64,000 nucleotides of DNA from Pseudomonas sp. 10S4 (GTDB lineage Bacteria; Pseudomonadota; Gammaproteobacteria; Pseudomonadales; Pseudomonadaceae). The notes under the pieces were generated by a model that was not told the origin of the DNA, searched no databases, and was given only the letters and a program-made list of their open reading frames with translations. Positions 54,730-64,000 of the stretch are shown here, piece after piece. The number at the start of each line of letters is the position of its first letter. The first letter of the stretch is position 1. The translations under genes were made by a program, and so were the position numbers. Location: the NCBI RefSeq assembly GCF_034344865.1, contig NZ_CP133774.1, positions 248,001 to 312,000 on the forward strand, given 5' to 3'.

Positions 54730-55611
54730 ATGAAACGACTGCCTCCCCTGCCCGCCCTGCACACTTTTCTGATCACGGCCCAATGTTGCAACTTCACCCG
54801 GGCGGCCGAGCAGTTGCACATCACTCAGGGCGCGGTGAGTCGACAGATCGCCGGGCTGGAAGATCATCTGGGTTATGAGTTGTTCATTCGACAAGCCCGA
54901 GGCCTGGACTTGACCGCCGAAGGACGGGAGTGGCTGCCGCGGGTTCAACAGATTTTCGGCTTGATCGGCGAGGCGGTGGAGCAGATCGGAGCGAAGCGCG
55001 AAACCCTGCAACTCAAGGCCCCGACCTGCGTGATGCGCTGGTTGTTGCCGCGCCTGATGCAATGGCAAAAGGAACGCCCGGACGTGCCGGTGGAGCTGAC
55101 CACCACGGTGCGGCACGGGGTGGATTTTCATCGTGAGCAGTTCGATGCGGCGGTGATCTATGGCGCGCCACCAGACACTTCACTGGCGTCACTTCGGCTG
55201 TTCGATGAGCAACTGACCCCGGTTTGCTCGCGGCCATTACTCGAAGGGCCGGTGCCATTGCACACGCCGCAGGATCTGGAACAACACATGCTGCTGCACC
55301 CCACTCGCGACGAACGCGACTGGAAAGCCTGGCTGGCCACGGCGGATATTCACTTGAGCAATGTCAGCAAGGGCCAGCATTTCGAAACACTGGACCTGGC
55401 GATGTCGATGGCGTCCCAAGGGACGGGTGTGGCGATTGGCGACTGGTCGTTGATTGGCGATGACCTGAGTGCCGGGCGGCTAGTCATGCCCTTTGAATTG
55501 AAGGTGAAAACCGGGTTGGCGTATTACCTCGTGTTGCCGCAGAAGCCCGCACCTTCGCCGAAGTTACAGGAATTGTTGGGGTGGTTGGTGGAGCAGGCTC
55601 AAGCTCGCTGA
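54730..55611 (+). CDS. LysR family regulator, GcvA-like
   Basis: Encodes 293 residues. N-terminal winged helix-turn-helix (LPALHTFLITAQCCNFTRAAEQLHITQGAVSRQIAGLEDHLGYELFIR), then an effector domain with GVDFHREQFDAAVIYGA typical of GcvA-type members. It is transcribed away from the decarboxylase/ALDH unit. The shared 26-bp element upstream of both target operons is its likely binding site. Confidence 0.9.
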   Translation: MKRLPPLPALHTFLITAQCCNFTRAAEQLHITQGAVSRQIAGLEDHLGYELFIRQARGLDLTAEGREWLPRVQQIFGLIGEAVEQIGAKRETLQLKAPTCVMRWLLPRLMQWQKERPDVPVELTTTVRHGVDFHREQFDAAVIYGAPPDTSLASLRLFDEQLTPVCSRPLLEGPVPLHTPQDLEQHMLLHPTRDERDWKAWLATADIHLSNVSKGQHFETLDLAMSMASQGTGVAIGDWSLIGDDLSAGRLVMPFELKVKTGLAYYLVLPQKPAPSPKLQELLGWLVEQAQAR

Positions 55612-55623
55612 CACCCTAAAAGC

Positions 55624-55687
55624 TTCGCGAGCAGGCTCGCTCCCACATTGAAATGCGATCAAATGTGGGAGCGAGCTTGCTCGCGAA
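55624..55687. repeat. Short REPIN, GGGAGCGAGCTTGCTCGCG family
   Basis: Arms 55624-55649 and 55662-55687 with a 12-base spacer between convergent lysR and oxidoreductase genes. Confidence 0.9.
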
Positions 55688-55704
55688 TGGTTTCAGCCGC
55701 GCTA

Positions 55705-56319
55705 TCAGTAACCGACTGCAAACCGCTGACGCGAATGTTTCGGTGCTTCAACTTCATCCAGCAGCGCAATCGCATAATCGGCGAATGTGATCCAGCTCCG
55801 GCCTTCAGCACTCACCAGCAAATCATCCTTGCCGATCCGGAACTTGCCGGTGCGCTCACCTTCCACAAACTCCGCCGATGGCGACAGGAAGGTCCAGTCC
55901 AGTTCCTTCTCCTGACGCAGGTTTTCCAGGAACACCGCACCGGCACTGGCCTCAGCCTTGTACGCTTCAGGGAAGCCTTCGCTGTCGATGACACGGCCGC
56001 CATTAGGCAGCAACAACGAACCGGCACCGCCCACCACCAACAGACGTTTGACCCCGGCCTTTTTCACCGGCCCGACCACGGCGCTGGAAGGCAACGTCGA
56101 GAAGTGCGCGGCGCTGATCACCACGTCATGACCGGCGACGGCGGCTTGCAGTGCTTCGGCATCCAGGGCGTCGACGTTCTTGCTGACCACACCGGCACGC
56201 TGGCCGATCTTCGAGGTATCGCGGGCGATGGCAGTGACGCTGTGACCGCGACGCAGGGCTTCTTCCAACAGTTGGCTACCGGCACGACCGGTGGCACCGA
56301 TGATTGCGATTTTGCTCAT
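55705..56319 (-). CDS. NAD(P)-binding oxidoreductase, NmrA/SDR-like
   Basis: Encodes 204 residues. The Rossmann motif is MSKIAIIGATGRAGSQLLEE (GxxGxxG), followed by DVVISAAHFSTL and KKAGVKRLLVVGGAGSLLLP. The length and NAD(H)-binding pattern match the atypical SDR/YwnB-like group, which lacks the classical YxxxK pair. The upstream gap (56320-56586) holds only a degenerate REP cluster. Substrate unknown. Confidence 0.87.
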   Translation of the reverse strand: MSKIAIIGATGRAGSQLLEEALRRGHSVTAIARDTSKIGQRAGVVSKNVDALDAEALQAAVAGHDVVISAAHFSTLPSSAVVGPVKKAGVKRLLVVGGAGSLLLPNGGRVIDSEGFPEAYKAEASAGAVFLENLRQEKELDWTFLSPSAEFVEGERTGKFRIGKDDLLVSAEGRSWITFADYAIALLDEVEAPKHSRQRFAVGY

Positions 56320-56384
56320 GAAGTTCTCCAGTTGGGTTATGGCTGCGATTTATGACGAATGAAGCTTGTGTGAACGATGAAACC

Positions 56385-56541
56385 CTTGTGGCGAGGGGGC
56401 TTGTCGGATCGCCGCACCGCCCCGTTCGGCTGCGAAGTAGTCGCTAAACCTGAGAATGCGGTGTAGCTGAAGGAATGCAGGGGAGCCCTTCGCACTCCAA
56501 CGGGGGCAAGTCCTCTCACCACAAAAGCTCCCTCGCCACAG
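56385..56541. repeat. Degenerate REP cluster related to the repeat near 63.8 kb
   Basis: CTTGTGGCGAGGGGGCTTGT (56385) and inverted counterparts at 56502-56523 and 56526-56541. The interior (CCTGAGAATGCGGTGT, AATGCAGGGGAGC) is nearly the same as in the repeat at 63808-63933, so both derive from one longer element. Confidence 0.8.
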
Positions 56542-56586
56542 TCATCATCTGCATCTCAAAGCCGCTTCAGCTTCAGGTACGGCGGA

Positions 56587-57468
56587 TTACCACTTCATCT
56601 CGCCCTTGGCGACTTTCGCACTCAACTCCAGCGAGCTTTCTTCGCCCAGGGTCGGGTAGCGTTTTTTCATGGCTGCGATCAGTTCAGCAGAGTTTTTCGC
56701 CTTGGTGGTTTCTTCGTCGAAAGCCTTGATGTAGCCAGCGGTGAATTGCACAGCGGCCAGGGAACGGGCGCTCTCACCCAGGTAGTGACCCGGCACGATG
56801 GTCTTCGGTTTCAAGGTTTCGATCGAATGCAGCGTCGTCAGCCAGTCGGCGTGGGATTGCGCCGTCTGAGTGTCGGCCATCCACACGTGGATGTTTTCAG
56901 CGACGACCACGCCACCGACCACAGCCTTGATCGACGGAATCCACACGAAGCTGCGATCCGGCTGCTTGCCGTCCAGGCCCACTACCTGCAATTTCTGCCC
57001 TTCGAGCATCAGGCTGTCGCCCTTGAGCACGCCCGGCACGATGGTTTTGGCCGGCACGTCAGCGCCCATTTTCGGGCCCCAGAACGCCAGTTTGCCCTCG
57101 ACGGTTTTCTTGATGTGATCCACGGTCGGCTGCGAGGCCAGTACTTTGGCGTTCGGGAAAGCGGCGGTCAGGGTGTCGAGGCCGAAGTAGTAATCCGGGT
57201 CACCGTGGCTGATGTAGATGGTGGTCAGTTGCTTGCCGCTGGCGCGGATTTTCTGTACCACTTGCTCTGCCTGGGATTTGCCGAATTGCGCGTCCACCAG
57301 GATCGCGTCTTTCTCGCCGCTGACCAGTACCGATGTCACTGGGAAAATCGCCTTGTCGCCCGGGTTGTAGACGTCCAGGGTCAGGGTCGATGCGGCGGCA
57401 GCGTGAGCGGCGAAGCCGAGGGTGGCGGTTGCCAGGAGAATGCGCTTGATTGCGGTGAAACCGATCAT
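56587..57468 (-). CDS. Secreted metallo-beta-lactamase-fold protein with altered metal motif
   Basis: Encodes 293 residues with a signal peptide (MIGFTAIKRILLATATLGFA, cleavage near AHAAAAS). The MBL fold is clear: VSGEKDAILVDAQFGKSQ, TIYISHGDPDYYFGLDTL, TIVPGHYLG. However, the usual metal motif HxHxDH reads HGDPDYY, so the second and third histidines are replaced by Asp and Tyr. Metal binding may be changed or lost. Divergent from a LysR gene 115 bases away that probably regulates it. Confidence 0.85.
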   Translation of the reverse strand: MIGFTAIKRILLATATLGFAAHAAAASTLTLDVYNPGDKAIFPVTSVLVSGEKDAILVDAQFGKSQAEQVVQKIRASGKQLTTIYISHGDPDYYFGLDTLTAAFPNAKVLASQPTVDHIKKTVEGKLAFWGPKMGADVPAKTIVPGVLKGDSLMLEGQKLQVVGLDGKQPDRSFVWIPSIKAVVGGVVVAENIHVWMADTQTAQSHADWLTTLHSIETLKPKTIVPGHYLGESARSLAAVQFTAGYIKAFDEETTKAKNSAELIAAMKKRYPTLGEESSLELSAKVAKGEMKW

Positions 57469-57582
57469 CTGTTGCTCCGTTGTCCGAATGCCGTGCTTGG
57501 CGATGGGACAGAGCTTAGTTGCATGACTCAGTACAAAAAATGCGATGCTTGAACATAGTTTGTTTCTGAAAGTGAGCAAATC

Positions 57583-58488
57583 ATGGATCGTCTACAAGCA
57601 ATGCGGGTGTTCGTCTCGGTGGTGGACCTCGGCAGCCAGTCAGCGGCGGCCGATCACCTGGACCTGTCACGGCCGGTGGTTTCGCGTTATTTGGCGGAAC
57701 TGGAAGATTGGGTCGGCGCCCGGCTGATGCACCGCACCACGCGCAAGCTGAGCCTGACCGCTGCTGGCAGCGAGATCCTGCCGCGCTGTCGGCAGATGCT
57801 CGACTTGTCCACCGACATGCAAGCCGCCATCAGCGAACCGGACGAAGCGCCCCGTGGCCTGCTGCGGATCAGCGTCAGCACCTCGTTCGGCCAGGCGCAA
57901 CTGGCGGACGCCATGGCCGCTTACGTTAAGCGCTACCCCGGCGTCAGCATCGATATGCAGATGATCGACCGCACGGTGAACCTGGTCGATGAGCGCATTG
58001 ACCTGGCGATCCGCACCAGCAACGACCTGGACCCGAACCTGATCGCCCGCCGACTGACGGTGTGCCGCTCGGTGATCTGCGCCTCCCCGGCTTACCTGCA
58101 AGAACACCCGACGCCGCAGCGGGTCGAGGACTTGAGCCAGCACAACTGCCTGACCCACTCCTACTTCGGCAAAAGCCTTTGGCATTTCGAACAGGATGGC
58201 GAGCAAGTCTCGGTGCCGGTGCAGGGCAACATCAGCGCCAACGAGGCCAGCACCCTGCTGCGCGCGACCATGGCCGGTGCCGGCGTGGCGATGCTGCCCA
58301 GCTACCAGGCCGGCGTGCACATTCACAGCGGCGAGTTGATCCGCCTGCTGCCCCACGCCGAGCCACGACAAATGAACATGTACGCGGTCTACGCCTCACG
58401 CAAACACATGCCGGCGACGATGCGCAGTATGCTGGACTTCCTGGTGCTCAGATTCCCCGAAGAACCGGCGTGGGATGTGGGGTTTTAA
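57583..58488 (+). CDS. LysR family transcriptional regulator
   Basis: Encodes 301 residues. The winged HTH is MDRLQAMRVFVSVVDLGSQSAAADHLDLSRPVVSRYLAELEDWVGARLMHRTTRKLSLT. The effector domain includes VDERIDLAIRTSNDLDPNLIARRLT, a pattern common to the CrgA/YafC-type group. Divergent from the MBL-fold gene, its probable target. Confidence 0.92.
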   Translation: MDRLQAMRVFVSVVDLGSQSAAADHLDLSRPVVSRYLAELEDWVGARLMHRTTRKLSLTAAGSEILPRCRQMLDLSTDMQAAISEPDEAPRGLLRISVSTSFGQAQLADAMAAYVKRYPGVSIDMQMIDRTVNLVDERIDLAIRTSNDLDPNLIARRLTVCRSVICASPAYLQEHPTPQRVEDLSQHNCLTHSYFGKSLWHFEQDGEQVSVPVQGNISANEASTLLRATMAGAGVAMLPSYQAGVHIHSGELIRLLPHAEPRQMNMYAVYASRKHMPATMRSMLDFLVLRFPEEPAWDVGF

Positions 58489-58530
58489 GATCTTCTCGTA
58501 TCAGTCACCTCTATGTTGGATGTGCCGACG

Positions 58531-58557
58531 CTTTCGCGAGCAAGCCCGCTCCCACAG
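58531..58557. repeat. Single REP half, GGGAGCGGGCTTGCTCGCG family
   Basis: CTTTCGCGAGCAAGCCCGCT continuing to CCCACAG; no inverted partner nearby, unlike the other REPs here. Confidence 0.82.
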
Positions 58558-58674
58558 AGGTGCATTAGTGTCCTGAATACCGGGTTACATGGGAGGGCCG
58601 CGCGGGTGGCAACTCAGTGGCGCTGACCTATGCTGAAGGTAATACCGAAGGGTATTCGTTCAGAGGTCAACGCC

Positions 58675-58851
58675 ATGAACATCAGAACAAGAAGGTACCT
58701 CGCCATTTTCATCACCTGCGCGGCGACGCTGGCGCTGTATGGCACCGCTGCCTGGCGGGTCGAGCAGTTGCGCAACCTGCCTCGTGAATTCGCGAGCTGC
58801 AACTTCGAGCGCTGCATTCCCCACAACGCGACCCTCAACGCCCTTCGCTAG
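58675..58851 (+). CDS. Small single-pass membrane protein (58 aa)
   Basis: From MNIRTRRYLAIFITCAATLA, a positively charged N-terminus followed by one hydrophobic helix and a short C-terminal part with two cysteines (CNFERCIPHN). GAGG lies nine bases before the ATG. The small size and lack of similarity limit the call, but the charge pattern and ribosome site support a real gene. Function unknown. Confidence 0.55.
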   Translation: MNIRTRRYLAIFITCAATLALYGTAAWRVEQLRNLPREFASCNFERCIPHNATLNALR

Positions 58852-58860
58852 CGAAGCGTG

Positions 58861-59757
58861 TCAGGCCTCGTTGTCCTGATCGGCCTTCAAGCGGTCGCGG
58901 AAGGCCTTGGGCGAGATCCCCACTCGTCGCCGAAACAGGCGCGTGAAGTTGGTTGGATCGGAAAAACCCAACACGTCGGACATTTCGTAAATGGTCATGC
59001 TGGTGTAAGTCAGCAAGCGCTTGGCTTCCAGCAACTGCCGTTCGTGCATGATCTGCAACGCCGGTTGCCCCGCCAGTTCACGGCAGGTGCCGTTGAGGTG
59101 GGACACGGAAATCCCCAACCGATGGGCCAGGTCCTCGACCTTGACGTGCTGGCGATAGGTCTCTTCCACCAGTTGAATAAACCCGTTGAGGTATTCCCGG
59201 GCGCGCTGCGGACGTTGACTGGCACTGCGGCGCTGGATCACCTGGCGGCTGACCCAGACCATGATCACGCTGACCAGCGAATGCATGAGCATTTCCCGAG
59301 CCGGTTGATGACCGGTGTATTCGCTTTGCAGCGCCGCAAACAGACTGTTGAGGTACTCGCTGTCCTTGCCAGCCGGGTAACTTTCGGCTTGCGCCAGGGC
59401 GTTCACCGAATTGCCCAGTTGCACCTGCAGATGGGCAACCAACGGCGCGGCCAACGTCACGACAAAACCTTCGACGTCTTCAGAAAAGCGATAACCGTGC
59501 ACCGATAACGGCGGCAGGATCAGCATTGCCGGCTCGGTCAAATCAGTGCGTTTACCTTCGATTTCAAGCTCTGCCTGACCTTTGAAAACGAAGAGTAACT
59601 GGCACAAATCAGCATGGCGGTGGGGTTTGATTTCCCATTGATGTTCGCGGCTGCGTTTGGAAATGGTTTCACAGTGCAGCAAGTCGGGGGTCGGCCAGTC
59701 CAGGCTTTCACCGTAGAGCTTGAACACCGGAATCGAAGGCAGGTCAGGCTTGTTCAT
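58861..59757 (-). CDS. pobR: AraC/XylS family regulator PobR
   Basis: Encodes 298 residues from MNKPDLPSIPVFKLYGESLD. The N-terminal cupin effector domain (HQWEIKPHRHADLCQLLFVF KGQAELEIEG) is followed by a C-terminal AraC DNA-binding domain (VEDLAHRLGISVSHLNGTCRELAGQPALQIMHERQLLEAKRLLTYTSMTIYEMSDVLGFSDPTNFTRLFRRRVG). Divergent from pobA across a 180-bp gap, so it most likely activates pobA in response to 4-hydroxybenzoate, as known for PobR of Pseudomonas. Confidence 0.9.
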   Translation of the reverse strand: MNKPDLPSIPVFKLYGESLDWPTPDLLHCETISKRSREHQWEIKPHRHADLCQLLFVFKGQAELEIEGKRTDLTEPAMLILPPLSVHGYRFSEDVEGFVVTLAAPLVAHLQVQLGNSVNALAQAESYPAGKDSEYLNSLFAALQSEYTGHQPAREMLMHSLVSVIMVWVSRQVIQRRSASQRPQRAREYLNGFIQLVEETYRQHVKVEDLAHRLGISVSHLNGTCRELAGQPALQIMHERQLLEAKRLLTYTSMTIYEMSDVLGFSDPTNFTRLFRRRVGISPKAFRDRLKADQDNEA

Positions 59758-59916
59758 CACTTCAATCCAGGCCTCGGGGGTAGACGGGGCGATAATCGCA
59801 CCGATTGGCAGAATGTACAGGTATCGGCTCAGTTTTCACCTTCAATTGACAGACTCGCAAGGGAAAAATGCAAGCACTCGATCCATAAAAATTATTCACC
59901 GGCCGTGGTCGCGTGA

Positions 59917-61131
<1,215 letters not shown>

Positions 61132-61211
61132 CCTGCTATCGACTTACACTGGCGAGCACTAACCCGCTCGCCTTGCCTCTTGCGGGAAAATCACTGCCCG
61201 CAGGTTTTATC

Positions 61212-62724
61212 GTGACCAATCTGAACCAGCCTGAAACGCCCAAACCGGCCATTCGCAGTGTGCTGATCGCCCTGATGCTGGCGATCTTTCTCGGCGCGCT
61301 GGACCAGACCATCGTGGCCGTGTCGATGCCGGCCATTTCCGCGCAGTTCAAAGATGTCAGCCTGCTGGCCTGGGTGATTGCCGGTTACATGGTGGCAATG
61401 ACCGTGGCGGTGCCGATCTACGGCAAGCTCGGCGATCTGTACGGTCGACGCAAGTTGATGTTGTTCGGGATGGGGCTGTTCACCATTGCGTCGTTCTTTT
61501 GCGGCATGGCCCAAAGCATGGAGCAACTGGTGCTGGCGCGGATCCTTCAAGGTATCGGCGCCGGCGGGATGATTTCGGTTAGCCAGGCGATCATCGGCGA
61601 CATCGTCCCGCCCCGGGAGCGCGGTCGTTATCAGGGTTACTTCAGCAGCATGTACGCAGTGGCCAGTGTCGCCGGGCCGGTGCTCGGCGGGTACATGACC
61701 GAGTACTTGTCGTGGCGCTGGGTGTTCCTGATCAACCTGCCGCTCGGGCTCGGCGCGTGGCTGGTGGCCAATCGCACACTGGTCGGGCTGCCAGTGCCGC
61801 AGCGCAAACCGATCATTGATTACCTCGGCACATTGCTGATGATCGTCGGCTTGACCGCGCTGCTGCTCGGCATCACTCAAGTCGGTCAGGGCCATTCGTG
61901 GCGCAGCGCCGAAGTGCTGGGCCTGCTCAGTTGACCGTGGTGGTGCTGGCGGTGTTCGTCGGCATGAGCGGCGGGCGCGGGAGCCGTTGCTGCCGATGCA
62001 TTTGTTCGCCAACCGCAATGCGATCTTTTGCTGGTGCACGATTTTCTTCACCAGTTTCCAGGCCATTTCCTTGATCGTGCTGATGCCGCTGCGGTTCCAG
62101 AGCGTCACCGGTGCCGGGGCCGACAGCGCCGCGCTGCACCTTTTGCCACTGGCGATTGGCTTACCGATTGGCGCCTATTTCGCCGGACGCCGCACCTCGG
62201 TAACCGGGCGCTACAAACCGATGATCCTGAGCGGTGCGCTGCTGATGCCGATCTCGATTCTCGGCATGGCGTTCAGTGCGCCTCAAGACTTACTGATGAG
62301 CAGCCTGTTCATGTTGTTCAGCGGGATTGCCAGCGGCATGCAATTTCCGACCTCGTTGGTCGGCACACAGAACTCGGTCGAGCAACGGGACATTGGCGTG
62401 GCCACCAGTACCACGAACCTGTTTCGTTCGTTGGGTGGCGCGGTGGGTGTGGCGTTGATGTCGGCGCTGTTGCTGGCGTTGTTGCAGGACTCCAGTTTCG
62501 CTCACATCGCTGGATCAGCAATTGGCGAGGGCAGTTCGGGGAATGTCTTGCTCGATGGTTTGAACGCTGCACCGGGGGATGCGCAGAACGCCTTGCGGGC
62601 GGAGTTGCTGCTGACCTTCCGGCATTTGCTGATGGTCAGCGCGGCGGTGTCATTGCTGGGGCTGGCGGCGGCGATTGCGATGCCGAACAGGGTGTTGCGG
62701 GGGCGGGAAGATAAGGTCCGATAG
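61212..62724 (+). pseudogene. MFS drug-efflux transporter, DHA2 (EmrB/QacA) type; two frame breaks
   Basis: GTG at 61212 (VTNLNQPETPKPAIRSVLIA) is the likely start. The first frame carries ALMLAIFLGALDQTIVAVSM and motif A GKLGDLYGRRKL up to GLLS at 61934. Adding one T at 61931-61932 and one T at 61960-61961 gives ...GLLSLTVVVLAVFVWHERRAREPLLPMHLFANR and a 504-residue, 14-helix transporter. Both repairs are single bases 30 bases apart. Likely a sequence error. Substrate unknown. Confidence 0.86.
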
Positions 62725-62740
62725 ATAGACCGAGGCGCGG

Positions 62741-62837
62741 CCTTCGCGAGCAAGCCCGCTCCCACAATTGATTTCTGTCGTACACAAAATCTGTGATCGC
62801 TGGAAATCCAATGTGGGAGCGGGCTTGCTCGCGAAAG
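62741..62837. repeat. REPIN, GGGAGCGGGCTTGCTCGCG family
   Basis: Inverted arms 62741-62769 and 62810-62837 between the convergent MFS and cache-domain genes. Confidence 0.92.
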
Positions 62838-62858
62838 CGGTCTATAAGTCACGACGAT

Positions 62859-63707
62859 TCAAGGGCTGTAATACCCGACAGCCACCAGAAAATGCCCGAC
62901 CTTCTTCAGGTACGCATGCTTGTCCTCGACCTTGCCGGTCACCGGGTTCTTCCAGCGATACTCGTACTCTCCCCGATCCTGCTTGCCCATAATTGCCAGA
63001 ATCGGCTCGCCCACCGGTTTGCCTTCCGGGTCGTTGACCTTGCCGAAGTCGGTGTTGATCAGCCGCAGATTGGTGCCATGAGCCACGTAGCGCTGGTTAT
63101 TCAGGTCAACCACAAAGACGTATAGATCGTCCTGCAAGTACCCGCCCTTGAGCGAGTTGATCGCCGTCAGCGTGCCCTTCTCGTCCTTGGTCAGGTCAGT
63201 TGCCGCTTTATCGAGCAAGGCCTGGGCTTGCTGCGCCGATGCGCGAGGCAGGTAGTAGCCGACCGCCAGGATCCGCTGACCAATGCGCTGATAGAACACG
63301 TGCTTGCGTTCGACCTTGCCGTCGGCCCAGTTCTGCCAGTGGTATTCGGCCTGTTGAATGCCGTTGCCCTCCGGCACGTTCAAGGCGTCTTTGAAGGCTT
63401 TCTGCAAATCCGGTGGCAGCGTCTGCGACACATCCCGGCCGATCAATGCCGAAGACGGCCCACCGCTGGCGAGCATGACGCCCTTGGTATCGACCACAAA
63501 CACGTAACGGTCCTTGTCGACAAACTCGCCCTGACGGCTGAATGCAGCGAAGGCCTTGTCGCCATTGTCGTGGTAGTACGCCAGGGCTTTTTCGAGCAAG
63601 GCCCTGGCAGCCTGGCCCTCATCCTTTGGCGCCGTGGCCGCCTGAACCTGGCCCAGGCTCAGCAAAAGCATCCCGCCCAGCAAGGCTAACTTGTGCACAA
63701 ACCCCAT
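62859..63707 (-). CDS. Periplasmic double cache-domain protein
   Basis: Encodes 282 residues with a signal peptide (MGFVHKLALLGGMLLLSLGQVQA, cleavage after AQA). Two tandem sCache-like domains follow. Each has a YVFVVD motif (KDRYVFVVDTKGVMLASGGP and DDLYVFVVDLNNQRYVAHG) and a YxWxNP-type strand (AEYHWQNWADGKVERKHVFY and YEYRWKNPVTGKVEDKHAYL), each ending ILAVGYY or LVAVGYY. No transmembrane or signalling domain is attached, so it probably binds a ligand in the periplasm and works with a separate receptor. Confidence 0.88.
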   Translation of the reverse strand: MGFVHKLALLGGMLLLSLGQVQAATAPKDEGQAARALLEKALAYYHDNGDKAFAAFSRQGEFVDKDRYVFVVDTKGVMLASGGPSSALIGRDVSQTLPPDLQKAFKDALNVPEGNGIQQAEYHWQNWADGKVERKHVFYQRIGQRILAVGYYLPRASAQQAQALLDKAATDLTKDEKGTLTAINSLKGGYLQDDLYVFVVDLNNQRYVAHGTNLRLINTDFGKVNDPEGKPVGEPILAIMGKQDRGEYEYRWKNPVTGKVEDKHAYLKKVGHFLVAVGYYSP

Positions 63708-63807
63708 AACGCATCCCCCGTTCTTGTTGATGTTTCAAGAGCGTAGACGGGCTGGGGATATGTATGAATATTCAGAAAATCACTGCGTCACAGTGGTAAG
63801 ACAGGCT

Positions 63808-63933
63808 TTTGTGGCGAGGGAGCTTGCTCCCGCTCGGCGGCGAAGCAGTCGTAAAACCTGAGAATGCGGTGTGCCTGACACAATGCAGGGGAGCGCTTCG
63901 CACTCCAGCGGGAGCAAGCTCCCTCGCCACAAA
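63808..63933. repeat. REPIN, GTGGCGAGGGAGCTTGCTCCCGCT family
   Basis: Perfect 27-base inverted arms (63808-63834 and 63907-63933) around a spacer that matches the repeat near 56.4 kb. Extra CCTCGCCA fragments follow (63938-63947, 63971-63979). The rest of 63708-64000 shows no gene. Confidence 0.92.
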
Positions 63934-64000
63934 ATCACCTCGCCACAGGCAAGCCTCCCATAACAAAGGCTCCTCGCCAGAGGTATGGTGTGCCGGACTA

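Overview
The window is a chromosomal segment of a Pseudomonas of the fluorescens group. The case rests on gene content and order: sbcB, pykA, an enoyl-CoA hydratase, a ferredoxin reductase, sadC and fumA in the order known from P. aeruginosa; DUF6124 and PobA/PobR; and many REP/REPIN palindromes of the fluorescens type. GC content and codon use look typical of that group. No rRNA, tRNA, CRISPR array, IS element or phage was seen.

Layout. 1-7.3 kb: the 5' end of sbcB, then a tightly overlapping membrane/AAA+ operon (RDD, SpoIIM, DUF4129, DUF4350, MoxR, DUF58). 7.3-21.8 kb: the first half of a Tc (toxin complex) insecticidal-toxin island. It holds a large repeat-domain protein on the + strand, facing a minus-strand operon that encodes a 107-aa protein, a TcA subunit split into TcaA-like and TcaB-like proteins, and a 181-aa protein. 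21.8-30.4 kb: conserved block with DUF6124, PilZ protein, lipoprotein, pykA, enoyl-CoA hydratase, ferredoxin reductase, sadC and fumA. 30.4-38 kb: second half of the Tc island, TcB followed by TcC with a variable C-terminal tail. 38-42.7 kb: a MifS/MifR-like two-component system and an alpha-ketoglutarate permease behind a sigma-54 promoter. 42.8-47 kb: a COG4705 membrane protein, a small secreted repeat protein, flavin reductase, two small proteins and an AraC regulator. 47.2-55.6 kb: a polyamine-type ABC transporter, aldehyde dehydrogenase, AruI-like decarboxylase and LysR regulator. 55.7-64 kb: an oxidoreductase, metallo-beta-lactamase-fold protein, LysR, pobR/pobA, an MFS efflux pump and a cache-domain protein.

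Two points stand out. First, the three Tc transcription units (7408 gene, tcA operon, tcB-tcC) share a palindrome, CTGTCAGATCTGACAG or a close variant, about 60-75 bp upstream of each first start codon. This joins the two halves, 9 kb apart, into one predicted regulon. The convergent repeat protein carries the same beta-rich domain as the Ig-like tail of the TcaA-like protein, so I infer it is an unrecognised accessory part of the toxin system.

Second, ten genes contain twelve single-base frame breaks. Most sit in short homopolymers, and they hit housekeeping and accessory genes alike. The simplest reading is sequence error, mainly homopolymer shortening, rather than real gene decay. These genes are labelled pseudogene only because the frame is broken in the sequence as given.
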